A stretch of DNA of 64,000 nt from a bacterium (GCA_016935765.1 JAFGQG010000017.1:1-64000), one strand, 5' to 3'; shown: positions 8,075-18,042, numbered from the stretch's first letter. The notes: generated by a model from the sequence alone, not told the origin. Numbers and translations are program-made.

Positions 8075-9196
8075 GTGAAAAGTTCGGTTGTTGCGCTGAA
8101 ATCGGCGACATATCATAAAGAGAATATTAAATCCCATCTGAGCAATGGTTTTTCATTGCTGGGTGGGATTTATAATTTTATTTCCCGGGGGGATAAGGTA
8201 TTACTCAAACCCAACCTACTCATGCCGAAAGCGCCTGAGTTCAACGTTACAAGCCATCCATCGGTAATGGAAGCCGTCGCGGAACTGGTGGGTGAAGCCG
8301 GAGGAATTCCATCCATCGGGGATGGTCCCGGGGGTACTGGGTACGAACTTCACCATGTCTATGAAATCACCGGGATGAAAGGTGTCGCGGATAAATTAGG
8401 CATCGAACTGGTCAACTTCAGACAGGAGGGTTCCCGCAGGATCGACCTGGATGGTCAGGAGGTCTTCATTACAAAAGCACTGGAGCGGTTCGATAAAGTG
8501 ATTAGCATTTCCAAATTGAAAACACATAATCTGACCACGTTTACCGGCGCTGTGAAAAACACCTATGGTCTCATTCCCGGTTACCAGAAAGCCGGCTACC
8601 ATAAGAAATACCCGTTCCCCGAGGAGTTTTGCGAGCTTGTGGTCCGCGTCTATAAAGCAACTAAACCCACGTTGAACATAATGGACGCGATCGAAGGCAT
8701 GGATGGTAACGGGCCTGGCGCGGGGAGAACCAGACAGATCGGCGCGCTCCTGATGAGTGAAGACGGAGTAGCCCTGGACAAAGTAGCTGTTGAACTTGTA
8801 GGTGGAGGCGAGGTTAAAATCCCAACATTGAAAATCGCTGAAAGAATGGGTTTGGGCAATACAGAACTTGAGAATATTGAAATTTTGGGGGCAAACCTGC
8901 ACGAGTTCGACGTCAAAGATTTTAAATTCCCAAAATCGCCTCAATATTCCTGGGCTCCACGCGGACTTGCTAATTTCATCACACGCTTCATGTGGGTGCG
9001 CCCGTACCTTCTTCGGGAGAAATGCATCTCATGTGAAACCTGTTTCAAGAGCTGCCCCGTGGACGCCATTAAAATGGTGAATAATTTCCCCGTATTCGAC
9101 TATAAGAAGTGCATAAGCTGCCTTTGCTGCTTCGAAGTCTGCCCGGAAGCCGCGCTGGATCTGAAGAGATCCCTCATAGCGAGAATAATAACCTGA
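8075..9196 (+). CDS. DUF362 protein with C-terminal 2x[4Fe-4S] ferredoxin domain
   Basis: 373 residues, GTG start at 8075, 4 nt after the HTH gene. The first 300 residues match the DUF362 family (KVLLKPNLL near 45, the SKLKTHNLTTFTGAVKN segment near 150, MDAIEGMDGNGPGAGR near 210). The last 60 carry two ferredoxin cysteine sets, CISCETCFKSCP and CISCLCCFEVCP, expected to hold two 4Fe-4S clusters. The family is cytoplasmic, often adjoins redox or methyl-transfer genes, and has no established reaction. Both cluster motifs are complete. The Shine-Dalgarno is weak, so translation may be coupled to the upstream gene. Confidence 0.9.
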   Translation: MKSSVVALKSATYHKENIKSHLSNGFSLLGGIYNFISRGDKVLLKPNLLMPKAPEFNVTSHPSVMEAVAELVGEAGGIPSIGDGPGGTGYELHHVYEITGMKGVADKLGIELVNFRQEGSRRIDLDGQEVFITKALERFDKVISISKLKTHNLTTFTGAVKNTYGLIPGYQKAGYHKKYPFPEEFCELVVRVYKATKPTLNIMDAIEGMDGNGPGAGRTRQIGALLMSEDGVALDKVAVELVGGGEVKIPTLKIAERMGLGNTELENIEILGANLHEFDVKDFKFPKSPQYSWAPRGLANFITRFMWVRPYLLREKCISCETCFKSCPVDAIKMVNNFPVFDYKKCISCLCCFEVCPEAALDLKRSLIARIIT

Positions 9197-9295
9197 GAGA
9201 ACATATGAATGCCGTTAGATAGCTTTCCCTTATCCATATTATAAGGAATCACGGTACAAACATTTAATAACGATCAACGAGTAAAGATACGGGAA

Positions 9296-11080
9296 TTATG
9301 ACAATCCTCTGATCTGCCCTGTTTCGGGATCGAGGTCGATTTTCATAAAAGCCGTATGAGTAGCCATTCCGGGCATCGTGTTCATCTCTCCCACCAGGGG
9401 ATAGATAAAACCAGCGCCCACACTTGCCCTTACATCCCTGATGGGCAGAATGAAGTCCCTGGGTGCGCCTTTCAGGTTGGGATCGTGACTCAAACTGAGG
9501 TGGGTTTTTGCCATGCATACAGGGAGTTTTCCGAATCCCTCTTCTTCATAATCCTGGAGCCGTTCCTCGGCAAGGGGCTCGTAAGTTACTCCGGAAGCTC
9601 CATAGATCTCCTTCGCAATGGTTTCTATCTTCTTTTTAAGCGGCCAGTCGAGGGGGTAGAGGAACTTGAAATTATTTTCTAGTTCGGATGCCTCCGTTAC
9701 TTCCCGGGCAAGTTCCACGGCGCCTGCTCCTCCTTTAGCAAAATGATAAGCAGGTACCGCGTCCGCCGCGCCCTGTTCTAAAGCATATTTGCGAACCATT
9801 TCATTCTCAGCGGGTGTATCCGTGGGGAATGCGTTCAGGGCTACCACTACCGGTACTCCGAAACGCTTGGCGATTTTTATATGCGCGCCAAGGTTGGGTA
9901 AGCCAGCCTCTAATAAGTCCAGTCTCTCGGTTTTATAGGCATCATCTAACGGACTGCCAGGACTGACTTTGGGACCGCCTCCGTGCATTTTTAATGCGCG
10001 AATCGTTGCTACCAGTACTACAACGTCAGGTACCAATCCCGAATAACGGCACTTTATGTCCATAAACTTCTCAAGACCGATGTCAGAGCCGAATCCGCAT
10101 TCGGTAAGTGTGTAATCCGCTATCTTGAGTGATATTTTGTCAGCTATTATGGATGAATTGCCATGAGCGATATTGGCAAACGGACCAGCATGCACAAAAA
10201 CAGGCTGTCCCTCCAGTGTCTGCATCAATGTAGGCAGAAGAGCGTCTTTTAGCAGGACGGTTACCGCGCCTGCTACTCCGAGATCTTCCAGTGTGACAGG
10301 TTTTCCATCCATACTCGAACCGATAACCACTCGTCCCACCCGTTCACGTAAATCCTTCAGGTCAGATGCAAGAGCTAAAATGGCCATCAACTCGCTGGCG
10401 GCAGTGATATCAAATCCGGTTTTACGCGGGAATACGGGACTTGGTGACCCATCCTGCAGAGTATTGTCATTCAATCCTACCGAAATTTCCCGCAGGGACC
10501 GGTCACAAACATCCACTACCCGTTTCCATGTAATGGTATCGGGATCAATATTCAATCTGCCCTTCAATCCCCTTTTGATAAGCGCTTCGTCGCTTTGCCG
10601 GCTTTCATGATACAGTCGGGTATCCAGCGCGGCGGCTGCCAGATTGTGAGATATTGATACCGCGTGAATGTCACCGGTGAGATGAAGATTGAAATCTTCC
10701 ATCGGAATAACCTGGCTGTAACCACCGCCAGCCGCGCCTCCTTTAATGTTGCATGTCGGTCCCATACTCGGTTGCCTTATGCAACTGATGACTTTCAGGC
10801 CCAGGGCTGAACCCAAAGCTTCGGTTAAACCGATGAGAGTGGTGGTCTTTCCCTCGCCCAGAGGGGTCGGCGTGATAGCTGTTACTATGATATATTTCCC
10901 ATTGGGGGCACCCCCCAAACGGTCCATTACTTTAAGATCCACCTTGGCTTTGTGCCAGCCGTACGGTATTAATTCTTCCTGAAGAAGCCCTGCTTTTTGG
11001 GCTATTTCAGTCATTGGTTTAAGGGTAGCTGCCTGGGCAATTTCCAGGTCGCTGAGCATCTTTCCACCTTCACTTGACAT
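9296..11080 (-). CDS. fhs: Formate-tetrahydrofolate ligase
   Basis: 594 residues of formyl-THF synthetase, which makes 10-formyl-THF from formate, ATP and THF in one-carbon metabolism or the Wood-Ljungdahl methyl branch. Signatures: SDLEIAQAATLKPMTEIA at the N-terminus, P-loop PTPLGEGKTT (71-80), and the FVHAGPFANIAHGNSS segment in the middle. It is slightly longer than the classical 555-560 residue enzymes, mostly at the N-terminus. GGAG lies seven bases before the ATG. It stands alone: no folD, CODH/ACS or other Wood-Ljungdahl gene is in the window, so the pathway cannot be decided. Confidence 0.97.
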   Translation of the reverse strand: MSSEGGKMLSDLEIAQAATLKPMTEIAQKAGLLQEELIPYGWHKAKVDLKVMDRLGGAPNGKYIIVTAITPTPLGEGKTTTLIGLTEALGSALGLKVISCIRQPSMGPTCNIKGGAAGGGYSQVIPMEDFNLHLTGDIHAVSISHNLAAAALDTRLYHESRQSDEALIKRGLKGRLNIDPDTITWKRVVDVCDRSLREISVGLNDNTLQDGSPSPVFPRKTGFDITAASELMAILALASDLKDLRERVGRVVIGSSMDGKPVTLEDLGVAGAVTVLLKDALLPTLMQTLEGQPVFVHAGPFANIAHGNSSIIADKISLKIADYTLTECGFGSDIGLEKFMDIKCRYSGLVPDVVVLVATIRALKMHGGGPKVSPGSPLDDAYKTERLDLLEAGLPNLGAHIKIAKRFGVPVVVALNAFPTDTPAENEMVRKYALEQGAADAVPAYHFAKGGAGAVELAREVTEASELENNFKFLYPLDWPLKKKIETIAKEIYGASGVTYEPLAEERLQDYEEEGFGKLPVCMAKTHLSLSHDPNLKGAPRDFILPIRDVRASVGAGFIYPLVGEMNTMPGMATHTAFMKIDLDPETGQIRGLS

Positions 11081-11237
11081 GTTTATTCTCCTTCCATATC
11101 AATTCTTTTATTCTAACTTCTTTTTTCTGCTACCTTATTAACCCCACCGCCTGAATTTCACAATATATTTATATTCAAATATAAAGCAAATCTTTTTTTG
11201 ATCTAATTTTGAGGGTCCAACCTTCAAAAGCTTTATC

Positions 11238-11665
11238 CTATTTAATCTTCAGAATTTTCCCCCGAAATTCATCCCCCGAAAGCTTCAATCTATAAAAGTA
11301 TATCCCACAGGGTGTTACTGCGCCAGAGTAGTTTTTCCCATCCCACTTGAAAATTGACTCGCCAGGTTGATCGGCAGCAGGGAAAAGTGTCTGTACTATC
11401 TTCCCTTTGATGATCCTGATTCAAAATGATAAATTGGTACTTCAACAGAATCCAAAATAAATACACATGAATCGCTTAAATAATCTGATTGCCCGAAACA
11501 ATATCTAACAGAGGCTTTAAGACTTTCCTCATAAACGAACTCGAATTGAGGAAATAACCCCATCAACGAATCATTGCATGGAGCAGGCTCGGTCTGAGAA
11601 TGCAGGAATTGAAAGAAAAATAATAAAAATATCAATGTAAATAGTATATGTTTGCAACTATTCAT
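11238..11665 (-). pseudogene. Remnant of a secreted protein: signal peptide and C-terminal FlgD/T9SS-like module in different frames
   Basis: From the ATG at 11665 the frame encodes a clear signal peptide (MNSCKHILFTLIFLLFFFQF then LHSQ) and about 65 mature residues, stopping near 11396. In another frame, the stretch from about 11410 down to a TAG at 11238-11240 encodes GKIVQTLF, IFKWDGKNYSG, GIYFYRLKLSG and KILKIK. These are the hallmarks of the FlgD-like/T9SS type A C-terminal module that ends many FCB secreted proteins. The two halves abut out of frame with almost nothing between them. The simplest reading is that an internal deletion removed the functional domain and shifted the frame. 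Confidence 0.75.
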
Positions 11666-11971
11666 AATTCCGCCATTCCTGTCGATCTGTCTATCCCGGT
11701 TCTTCTGATACCCGGATAACCCGTTTGCCATGATTTTATTCATCCTCTAAAAGGATGGGTTTTATGTTTGTGTTTAATTTTCTACAATAATTAACCTTCT
11801 ACGAAGGTTTACCATATACGATGGTGTTCCTTATATGAATGTTTGCATTCAACGAAGGTTTAACACTATATTATTGCCTCATTTTTATCGTATAACAATA
11901 TGTCTATCATCTAAATACGTTGGGGAGTGGATGGGTTATTAATCATTTATCATTATTCATTAATCATTTTC

Positions 11972-12376
11972 TCACAGCGCATCCATCAGCGGGGCATCCG
12001 GCGATTCCGGGTTCGGCATCAGCTTCCCATTCTTCGAATCCACCCATAAATCCATATCTTCGAGAGCTAATTGACCTAATAATGGTACTGTCCTTGCAGG
12101 ATCGACAATTGCCCTACATACGGTATCCCTTCCCATTATCTCCATTCGAAGCCCTATTACAAGTTCTTTGGTTTCAACCTTTTCATTAGCATATCTTACA
12201 CTTACAGAACCATTCTTCATCAGGTGAAGTTTTTTAGCTATCTCCGCATTTATAATTGTCATGGTTGCTCCGGTATCCACTAAAGCTTCAACTTCGATCG
12301 GAACCACCTTCCCTGCCCTCACCTTTTCCTCATCCTGGAAATTCCACATTTTGACTTTCACGATTATCTTTCCCAT
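11972..12376 (-). CDS. Retropepsin-like (clan AA) aspartic protease
   Basis: 134 residues from the ATG at 12376, preferred over an upstream ATG at 12442 because GGGAG lies five bases before it. The catalytic motif VDTGATMTIIN is at residues 33-43 (Asp34), followed by a second hydrophobic half including LLGQLALEDMDLWVD. This is the single-domain layout of bacterial retropepsin-like proteins, which are expected to work as homodimers with one Asp per subunit. There is no signal peptide, so it should be cytoplasmic. A second, diverged member lies at 21618-21968 on the other strand. The substrate is unknown. Confidence 0.85.
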   Translation of the reverse strand: MGKIIVKVKMWNFQDEEKVRAGKVVPIEVEALVDTGATMTIINAEIAKKLHLMKNGSVSVRYANEKVETKELVIGLRMEIMGRDTVCRAIVDPARTVPLLGQLALEDMDLWVDSKNGKLMPNPESPDAPLMDAL

Positions 12377-12470
12377 TTTTATACTCCCGTTGTCTCCTAT
12401 ATTAAATTTATAAAATGCAGGAAAAATTGCAAGCAATTTCAATTATAAACACCATCTCTGGGTAGAATTT

Positions 12471-13757
12471 TTAACTGCGTTGATAGAACCAACTCCATGC
12501 CGGTTGGATTTCGATCATAAGACCCGCTTCATTAATTTTATCTTCCATATCGTAGGTAAGTATAGTACCCTTGTTCAAACCCAAATATTTACAAGCTTCG
12601 ATTAAACCATTAATTTCTCTAGTCCTATTGTTTTCGTTCAATTCCCATGTAACCTGAAATACAGAGAAATTATCTCCCCTCTTGGTAACCAGATCACATT
12701 CATTATCATTTTTAAAATAAAATAACTCTTTACCCCTTCGCTTTAACTCCAGAAAAACGGTGTTCTCCAGCAAGCGTCCCCTGTCCTGGCTTCTAACCCT
12801 CTTTGCAAGACCGTTATCTATTAAATAAATCTTATTGGGATTCCTTGCTCTAACAAACTCAGAATTCGAAAATATATCTACAGGGAATATCAACTGACTA
12901 CTTTGAAAATGGTTATAATATTCGTAAAGAAGGTCTTTCGAAAATGGAATTTCCCGATCGAATTTCCTGTAAAATGAATTAGCAGAGAATTTAGCTGAAA
13001 ATGATGAAAAAAGCACATTAAATAACTTCTCAAGTAGAGGGATGTTCTTAATATCGAATTTCTCAACCAAGTCCCTGAAATACATCGCTTCCATATATTC
13101 TCTCAAAACCTTTCTCTTTTCGAATTCAGAATTTAGTAAAACTACTTCAGGGAATCCTCCCCATTGCAAATAGTCAAGAAAATGATTCTTTAAAATTGGT
13201 TTGTACTTGCCATATATCAATTCGTCTTTACTATACTTTATTTCTCTGGAAAGGATGTATTCATGGAAGGAGAAGGGAAATATTTGGGTACTCCATGCTC
13301 TTCCTCTTAATGCCTTATGTATAGAAGGAGGCAACATTTCAGATGCAGAACCTGCCACAAAAACCTTGATACCTTCTCTCTCTACCATTCTTCTGCAGAA
13401 TTTTTCCCAACCCTTTACAACTTGTATCTCATCAAACAGAAAGATTATATCTTTGCTGTTGATGTGTTGAGGTTTCAATTCATAGAAGGCATCCTTCAGC
13501 TTATCAAAATCGGTTAGTTCAAATCCCTCTAACCTTTCATCCTCAAAATCAATATACATAGAAGTATCTGCATTTTCCAGGAATATCTGGTAAAGAATAA
13601 AGGTTTTTCCTGCTCTTCTAACACCATATAGTACATTCACCTTGTTTGGTCTTTCGGGAAAGACTAAACCTTCTCTTGGTATGGTTTTTTTTATATCATT
13701 GGATATAAAATTTTCATTGGACAGTATTATCTCTTTAAAAACACTGTTATTTATCAT
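12471..13757 (-). CDS. AAA-family ATPase with DUF4143 nuclease-like C-terminus
   Basis: 428 residues from the ATG at 13757, chosen because AAGGAG is six bases upstream and a promoter ends just before it. Walker A GVRRAGKT spans residues 45-52, and Walker B LFDEIQ has Asp109-Glu110. The C-terminal part has the DUF4143 restriction-endonuclease-like signature, here ECDLVTKRGDNFSVFQVTWE, where the usual lysine of the EVK motif reads as QVTWE. These ATPases are scattered through bacteria and archaea with no settled role. A second family member is at 52631-53980. The upstream region carries a dense set of AAGGATA palindromes, suggesting autoregulation. Confidence 0.9.
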   Translation of the reverse strand: MINNSVFKEIILSNENFISNDIKKTIPREGLVFPERPNKVNVLYGVRRAGKTFILYQIFLENADTSMYIDFEDERLEGFELTDFDKLKDAFYELKPQHINSKDIIFLFDEIQVVKGWEKFCRRMVEREGIKVFVAGSASEMLPPSIHKALRGRAWSTQIFPFSFHEYILSREIKYSKDELIYGKYKPILKNHFLDYLQWGGFPEVVLLNSEFEKRKVLREYMEAMYFRDLVEKFDIKNIPLLEKLFNVLFSSFSAKFSANSFYRKFDREIPFSKDLLYEYYNHFQSSQLIFPVDIFSNSEFVRARNPNKIYLIDNGLAKRVRSQDRGRLLENTVFLELKRRGKELFYFKNDNECDLVTKRGDNFSVFQVTWELNENNRTREINGLIEACKYLGLNKGTILTYDMEDKINEAGLMIEIQPAWSWFYQRS

Positions 13758-13770
13758 ATATACTCCTTTT

Positions 13771-13853
13771 AAGGATAAAATATGATAATTATATCCTTCT
13801 GTCAAGGATAAATAATATAATTTTCTTCCTTATTATAAGGATAATATATCCTT
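13771..13853. promoter_or_regulatory. AAGGATA palindromic operator array
   Basis: On the plus strand AAGGATA occurs at 13771-13777, 13804-13810 and 13837-13843, and its complement TATCCTT at 13792-13798 and 13847-13853. TATCCTT-N5-AAGGATA (13792-13810) encloses the -35 box. AAGGATA-N3-TATCCTT (13837-13853) is a separate perfect palindrome, overlapped by CCTTATTATAAGG (13828-13840). The geometry is that of a repressor operator for the adjacent ATPase gene. Confidence 0.6.
13777..13805 (-). promoter_or_regulatory. Promoter of the first DUF4143 ATPase
   Basis: On the minus strand TTGACA (13805-13800), a 17-nt spacer and TATTTT (13782-13777), with a predicted start near 13770 and the ATG at 13757. 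The -35 lies between the arms of an AAGGATA inverted repeat. Confidence 0.5.
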
Positions 13854-14035
13854 CCTTCAAATGGAGATGGGTATATTATCTGTAAATTAAAGATACAAGA
13901 TGCGGTTCTTTCGCCTTCACCTGCGCTCCCAAATTTTCAATTATTTTACTTCTCAAATCGTAATTCGTTAATCGATAATCGTCATTCATCTTTAAATGAA
14001 CCAGCCCATAATTCCCCATGTGTGAGCAACTGCTC

Positions 14036-15127
14036 TTAATAGTTTTCTCTTCCAAGCATGTTCCAGTTCCCGATATGAACGTTGGTCAATCCTTCGCCTT
14101 CAGCAATTTCCCTGGCGTGCTTTGCGTGCTGCTTGCTTGTGGATGGCAGGTCGTCCAGGTAATAGCATGGATAGAAGCCCAGCACAGAATACGGGATGTT
14201 CGGATTCAATGATGCTATGAAAGCCGCAATCGCTTTTATTTCCTTATCGTCCATGTAACCTGGTATCAAGGGTGTGCTGGCGATCAACAGAGGTGGGTTT
14301 GGACGTTTATCCACGAATTCAGCAAGGTACGCGAAATTCTCGAGTGTATTCTTGTTGGATATGCCACATAACGCCAGGTTCAGTTCCTCGTGGTAAGCCT
14401 TCAGGTCGAACTTGATACACCCTCCGGATTCAAGCGAAAGGTCCAGCATCTTCCTCAGGTATGGTCTGCTCACCGAACCGTTCGTCTCCCAGCATATACG
14501 GAGCATTTCCTTCTTCTCCCTTGCCTGCTTGGATGCGCTGATGGCGTGGGTTATCTGCGAAGCGGGGTCGCCGCCAAAATAGCAGATGCAGTTCGTTCGA
14601 TCGTCAACATGATCTGCAAGCTGTTGCGGAGTTACTTTACTTCCCGTGCTTTCCTTGAAATGCCAGTTCTGGCAGAAGAGGCAATCGAACGTGCATGAAC
14701 GGTAGAATACAGCTATGTTCTTGCTGCCGATTTCCGGGCCGTCCGTGTTTGAGTAGTCGGGGTAGCCAGCCCTGGAGCCTCCCGGACACACCCAGCTCGC
14801 TACGCAATTGGTTGGGAGAGGATCGTAATACCAATCCAGCAAGCCCCCCAGCGGATTCTCAAGCTGACCTCCACGATTTGTCCTGAAACCGCAATAGCCG
14901 GTTTCACCTTCGCCAATTTCGCACTGGTTGATGCAGTAATCACATTCTATACCACCCGGTGTATGCGGGGGTTCAGGCGGTAACCCGTGCGCAGCCCTTA
15001 GTTCAAGGTGGATTTTCATCACCCTGGACTTGATAAGCCCCAAATGATCCCTAATACAATCCACACAGTACCCGATCTTCTGAGAGATGACCGGTGATTC
15101 CTTACTGCAATATTTACATATTCCCAT
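14036..15127 (-). CDS. Radical SAM protein, PflA/AmmeMemoRadiSam-like
   Basis: 363 residues. The radical SAM cluster motif is CTFDCLFC (Cys145, 149, 152), followed by QNWHFKE as in pyruvate formate-lyase activase relatives. The N-terminus has two likely metal-binding cysteine sets: C4/C7/C21/C24, a zinc-ribbon pattern, and C62/C65/C69/C79. Downstream are CYFGGDPASQ, a glycine-rich SAM-contacting segment, and CWETNGSVS. The family reductively cleaves SAM to activate glycyl-radical enzymes or modify other substrates; no glycyl-radical enzyme is in the window, so the target is unknown. It is flanked by unrelated genes and appears to be a single transcription unit. Confidence 0.9.
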   Translation of the reverse strand: MGICKYCSKESPVISQKIGYCVDCIRDHLGLIKSRVMKIHLELRAAHGLPPEPPHTPGGIECDYCINQCEIGEGETGYCGFRTNRGGQLENPLGGLLDWYYDPLPTNCVASWVCPGGSRAGYPDYSNTDGPEIGSKNIAVFYRSCTFDCLFCQNWHFKESTGSKVTPQQLADHVDDRTNCICYFGGDPASQITHAISASKQAREKKEMLRICWETNGSVSRPYLRKMLDLSLESGGCIKFDLKAYHEELNLALCGISNKNTLENFAYLAEFVDKRPNPPLLIASTPLIPGYMDDKEIKAIAAFIASLNPNIPYSVLGFYPCYYLDDLPSTSKQHAKHAREIAEGEGLTNVHIGNWNMLGRENY

Positions 15128-15338
15128 TAGTTTATAATTTAGATGAATTAAATAATTGACGATTTACTATTTTCAATTTACGATTCACCGCGCAGCAAAT
15201 CAAACCAACTGGTTTATAGGATTATTTGAGATATTCAGTTCCCTGGTGCTTCCTATCTACTGTTTACCTTCAATTGCCTTCTTCGCCCCTCGGTTCTCCT
15301 CTTTCGTCTCTTCTCTTCTGTCCTCTGGTTTCTGCGCT

Positions 15339-16745
15339 CTACTTCAAATACGCCACTTTCTTCATCTGGTTGCCTACCGTTATCAGGTATAAACCGCTGG
15401 GCAGGTCTTCCCCGTTGGTTGCAGGATTCCAGATTAGTTTTCCCTCGTTATAAGGACTGGCGCTTACATCGAAACTCTCAACTATCTTGCCCTGAGAATT
15501 TACAATATTCATCTCGATGTTCTGTTTCGCCTTCATAACCTTAAAGGGAATAGTAACCATTTCGTTGAATGGATTCGGATACGGCTTGAGTAATACAAAA
15601 TCCTGTGGGAAAAGTTCAACCTTCTCATCTATTGTCAAACCAGAAGATAATACTACTTCATCTCTCTTATCGTTCAGGATATTAAACATTTCAATTTTGA
15701 GTTCCCTGGTAGAAGCATTGTAGTTACAAACACAATAATGGTAAATGCATTCACCATGGGCGGTAAAATCTTGCCAGAGAGCCAAAGGAACTGGAGGAGC
15801 GCCACCACCCCCGGTGACTATGTATGTGACCCCGTTTATCGGATTTGTCCTTTCATAGTAATGATTGTGTCCACAGAAAGCAAGGTCCACTCCAAAAGCT
15901 TCAAGGAGAGGACTGATTTCCTCCCTTACGGGTATTTCGCTTCCATGACCTCCCGAAGCGTAGGGAGGTCTGTGAAAGAATACTATGGTGAAATCATAGC
16001 GTCCTTCTGCGGCGGCCAGATCACTTTGAAGCCAGGTATGCTGCGCAGAACCAAGATTATAGGGCACTTCGGTATTGATCGATACGAAGTGAATTGGTCC
16101 CCAGTCAAATGAGCCATAAGCTTCGATTGAATCCGGATTGTTGTTAGGGAGCGACATGATATTGTAAAAATATGGCGATTCGTCATCATGGTTCCCCATG
16201 CCATAGAAGATTGGTATTTCCTGTGCCATTACCCTGTCCTCAACAACTATATCGAAGTAATCGTGCCAGTCACCGTTATCATCACCATCTTCGACAATAT
16301 CACCCGAATTTAGAATAAATTCAGGATTTACATCTACAATGTAACTGCATATCGCGCCATGGATCAAGTGTCCGGTACGAGTGTCACCATAAGCTACAAA
16401 AGTAAAATCACGTGGTACCGCCGGTGCTGTAATGAACTCATGCCGCTCACCTGGAATACTGCCAACAACTGTTTGATAGTAATATGTTGTGCTGGCTGAT
16501 AGCCCCGAAAGATATATATTGTGATAAACTGCAGCAGTTTCATCAGATGCTGTTTCTCCATAAGATGTAGTTGGACCATAGTTGACAAAAGCTATACACG
16601 CCTCGTTAGTTTCGAAATTAATATACGCGGATTCGTTGGTTACCCAAGTTAGGAAAGGTCCTTGAGTGATGTATGCCGCCCATGTTGGAAAAGAAATTAA
16701 TAAGATAAGCGAAGATAGTAAAAAACATTTAGGAATTCTTTTCAT
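15339..16745 (-). CDS. Secreted metallophosphoesterase (purple acid phosphatase-like) with T9SS sorting domain
   Basis: 468 residues from the ATG at 16745, supported by GAGGG five bases upstream; in-frame ATGs at 16757 and 16775 lack such a site. A signal peptide (MKRIPKCFLLSSLILLISFP) is followed by a fibronectin-like domain and then the calcineurin-type core: YGDTRTG, NSGDIVEDG, GNHDD, FFHRPP and FCGHNHYYER supply the metal ligands. The C-terminal 80 residues hold PYPNPFNEM and end in GLYLITVGNQMKKVAYLK, the type A sorting module recognised by T9SS. It should be exported, cut from its tail and anchored or released at the cell surface, hydrolysing phosphoesters outside the cell. Confidence 0.93.
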   Translation of the reverse strand: MKRIPKCFLLSSLILLISFPTWAAYITQGPFLTWVTNESAYINFETNEACIAFVNYGPTTSYGETASDETAAVYHNIYLSGLSASTTYYYQTVVGSIPGERHEFITAPAVPRDFTFVAYGDTRTGHLIHGAICSYIVDVNPEFILNSGDIVEDGDDNGDWHDYFDIVVEDRVMAQEIPIFYGMGNHDDESPYFYNIMSLPNNNPDSIEAYGSFDWGPIHFVSINTEVPYNLGSAQHTWLQSDLAAAEGRYDFTIVFFHRPPYASGGHGSEIPVREEISPLLEAFGVDLAFCGHNHYYERTNPINGVTYIVTGGGGAPPVPLALWQDFTAHGECIYHYCVCNYNASTRELKIEMFNILNDKRDEVVLSSGLTIDEKVELFPQDFVLLKPYPNPFNEMVTIPFKVMKAKQNIEMNIVNSQGKIVESFDVSASPYNEGKLIWNPATNGEDLPSGLYLITVGNQMKKVAYLK

Positions 16746-16854
16746 TATAACCCTCATATTTATAATTTCCATCAAAAATAACTACATAATACATCCTTGT
16801 TTACAAATAGTAGGCATATTAGATTATATTTTCAAGTTTTTTATTAAGATTGGG

Positions 16855-18042
16855 TTAAATCACGTTTAATTTTTTCCCTACTTTTTCGAATTTTTTCAAC
16901 GCGAAGTCCAGTTGCTCGTTAGTATGCGTCGCCATGAAACTTACTCGAATGAGTGATTCGTTTGGCGGGACGGCGGGGGGCACTACCGGGTTTATAAATA
17001 CTCCTTCGTCTTCGAGCATTTTACACATTTTAAAGGTTACCATAATATCGCCGATGAGAATTGGTATAATGGGAGTTTCACTCTTCCCGGTATCGAAGCC
17101 GAGTTCTTTGAAGCCGTTCAGCATTTTATATGTGTTGTCCCATAGTTTTTCGCGCCTCTCGGGTTCTGCAACAATGATATCGATGGCGGCATCCACTGCC
17201 GCGACCGCTGCTGGTGGAGGCGACGCGCTGAAAATCAAAGGGCGGGAATGATGCTTCAGGTATTCGATAGTAGTTTTATCTCCCGCAATAAAGCCCCCAA
17301 TGGATGCCAGGGATTTGCTGAATGTCCCCATTATGAGCGCTACCTGGTCATCAAGACCGAAGTGAGAAGCCGTACCGTTCCCGGTCTTGCCGAGAACCCC
17401 AATAGAGTGCGCATCATCAGACATCACTTCCGCATTGTATTTACGCGCTAATTTGACTATTTCCGGGAGTTTGGCAATGTCGCCGTCCATGCTGAAGATG
17501 CCATCCACAACGATCAGTTTCCCCGCGTCGGGCGGTAGTTTTTTAAGCACATTCTCCAGGTCCACCATATCATTGTGGTTGAATTTTACTGTTCTTCCAA
17601 AAGCCATACGGGCACCGTCCACTATACTTGCATGGTCCAATCTATCGGTAAGAACGTAATCCGATCTCCCGATCAGCGCGGAAATTACGCCCAGGTTGGT
17701 CTGAAAACCAGTGCTGTAAAGAAGCGCGCTTTCCTTGTTAACAAAATCCGCAAGCTTCTCTTCAAGTTCATTATGAATCTTGAGAGTTCCGTTAAGAAAC
17801 CTTGAACCCGCGCAGCCAGAGCCATATTTCCTGACCGCCTCGTTTACCGCCTCGATTATTTTCGGGTGGTCCGTCAAACCCATGTAGCTGTTTGAGCCCA
17901 GCATAAGCACCTTTTTACCGTTCATTATAACTTCTGTTGACTGCCCGGATTCAATTGGTCGGAAATATGGATACAACCCCAACTTCTTGACCTTTTCCGG
18001 CTCGTTATAAGCCACACACTTATCAAAAACTGTCAATTTCAC
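16855..18042 (-). CDS. spt: Serine palmitoyltransferase-type alpha-oxoamine synthase
   Basis: 395 residues of the PLP-dependent alpha-oxoamine synthase family. Lys243 in [11 protein letters not shown] is the Schiff-base lysine; His137 (LDHASI) and SDDAHSIG (208-215) are the other PLP contacts. The N-terminal stretch YPYFRPIES and GSNSYMGL plus [13 protein letters not shown] resemble bacterial serine palmitoyltransferases (Bacteroides, Sphingomonas) more than KBL or BioF. The expected reaction is L-serine plus palmitoyl-CoA to 3-ketodihydrosphingosine, the first step of sphingolipid synthesis. It starts 3 nt after the secA stop and is surely co-transcribed. 2-amino-3-ketobutyrate ligase remains the alternative; no threonine dehydrogenase gene is adjacent. 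Confidence 0.85.
   Translation of the reverse strand: MKLTVFDKCVAYNEPEKVKKLGLYPYFRPIESGQSTEVIMNGKKVLMLGSNSYMGLTDHPKIIEAVNEAVRKYGSGCAGSRFLNGTLKIHNELEEKLADFVNKESALLYSTGFQTNLGVISALIGRSDYVLTDRLDHASIVDGARMAFGRTVKFNHNDMVDLENVLKKLPPDAGKLIVVDGIFSMDGDIAKLPEIVKLARKYNAEVMSDDAHSIGVLGKTGNGTASHFGLDDQVALIMGTFSKSLASIGGFIAGDKTTIEYLKHHSRPLIFSASPPPAAVAAVDAAIDIIVAEPERREKLWDNTYKMLNGFKELGFDTGKSETPIIPILIGDIMVTFKMCKMLEDEGVFINPVVPPAVPPNESLIRVSFMATHTNEQLDFALKKFEKVGKKLNVI

Noticed and set aside
8396-8944. A 182-codon minus-strand frame inside the DUF362 gene
   Set aside because: It has no ribosome site or family pattern; the opposite strand is clearly coding.
9200-9295. CCTTAT...ATAAGG inverted repeat between the DUF362 and fhs genes as a terminator
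   Set aside because: The arms are only 6 bp and no T-tract follows on either strand.
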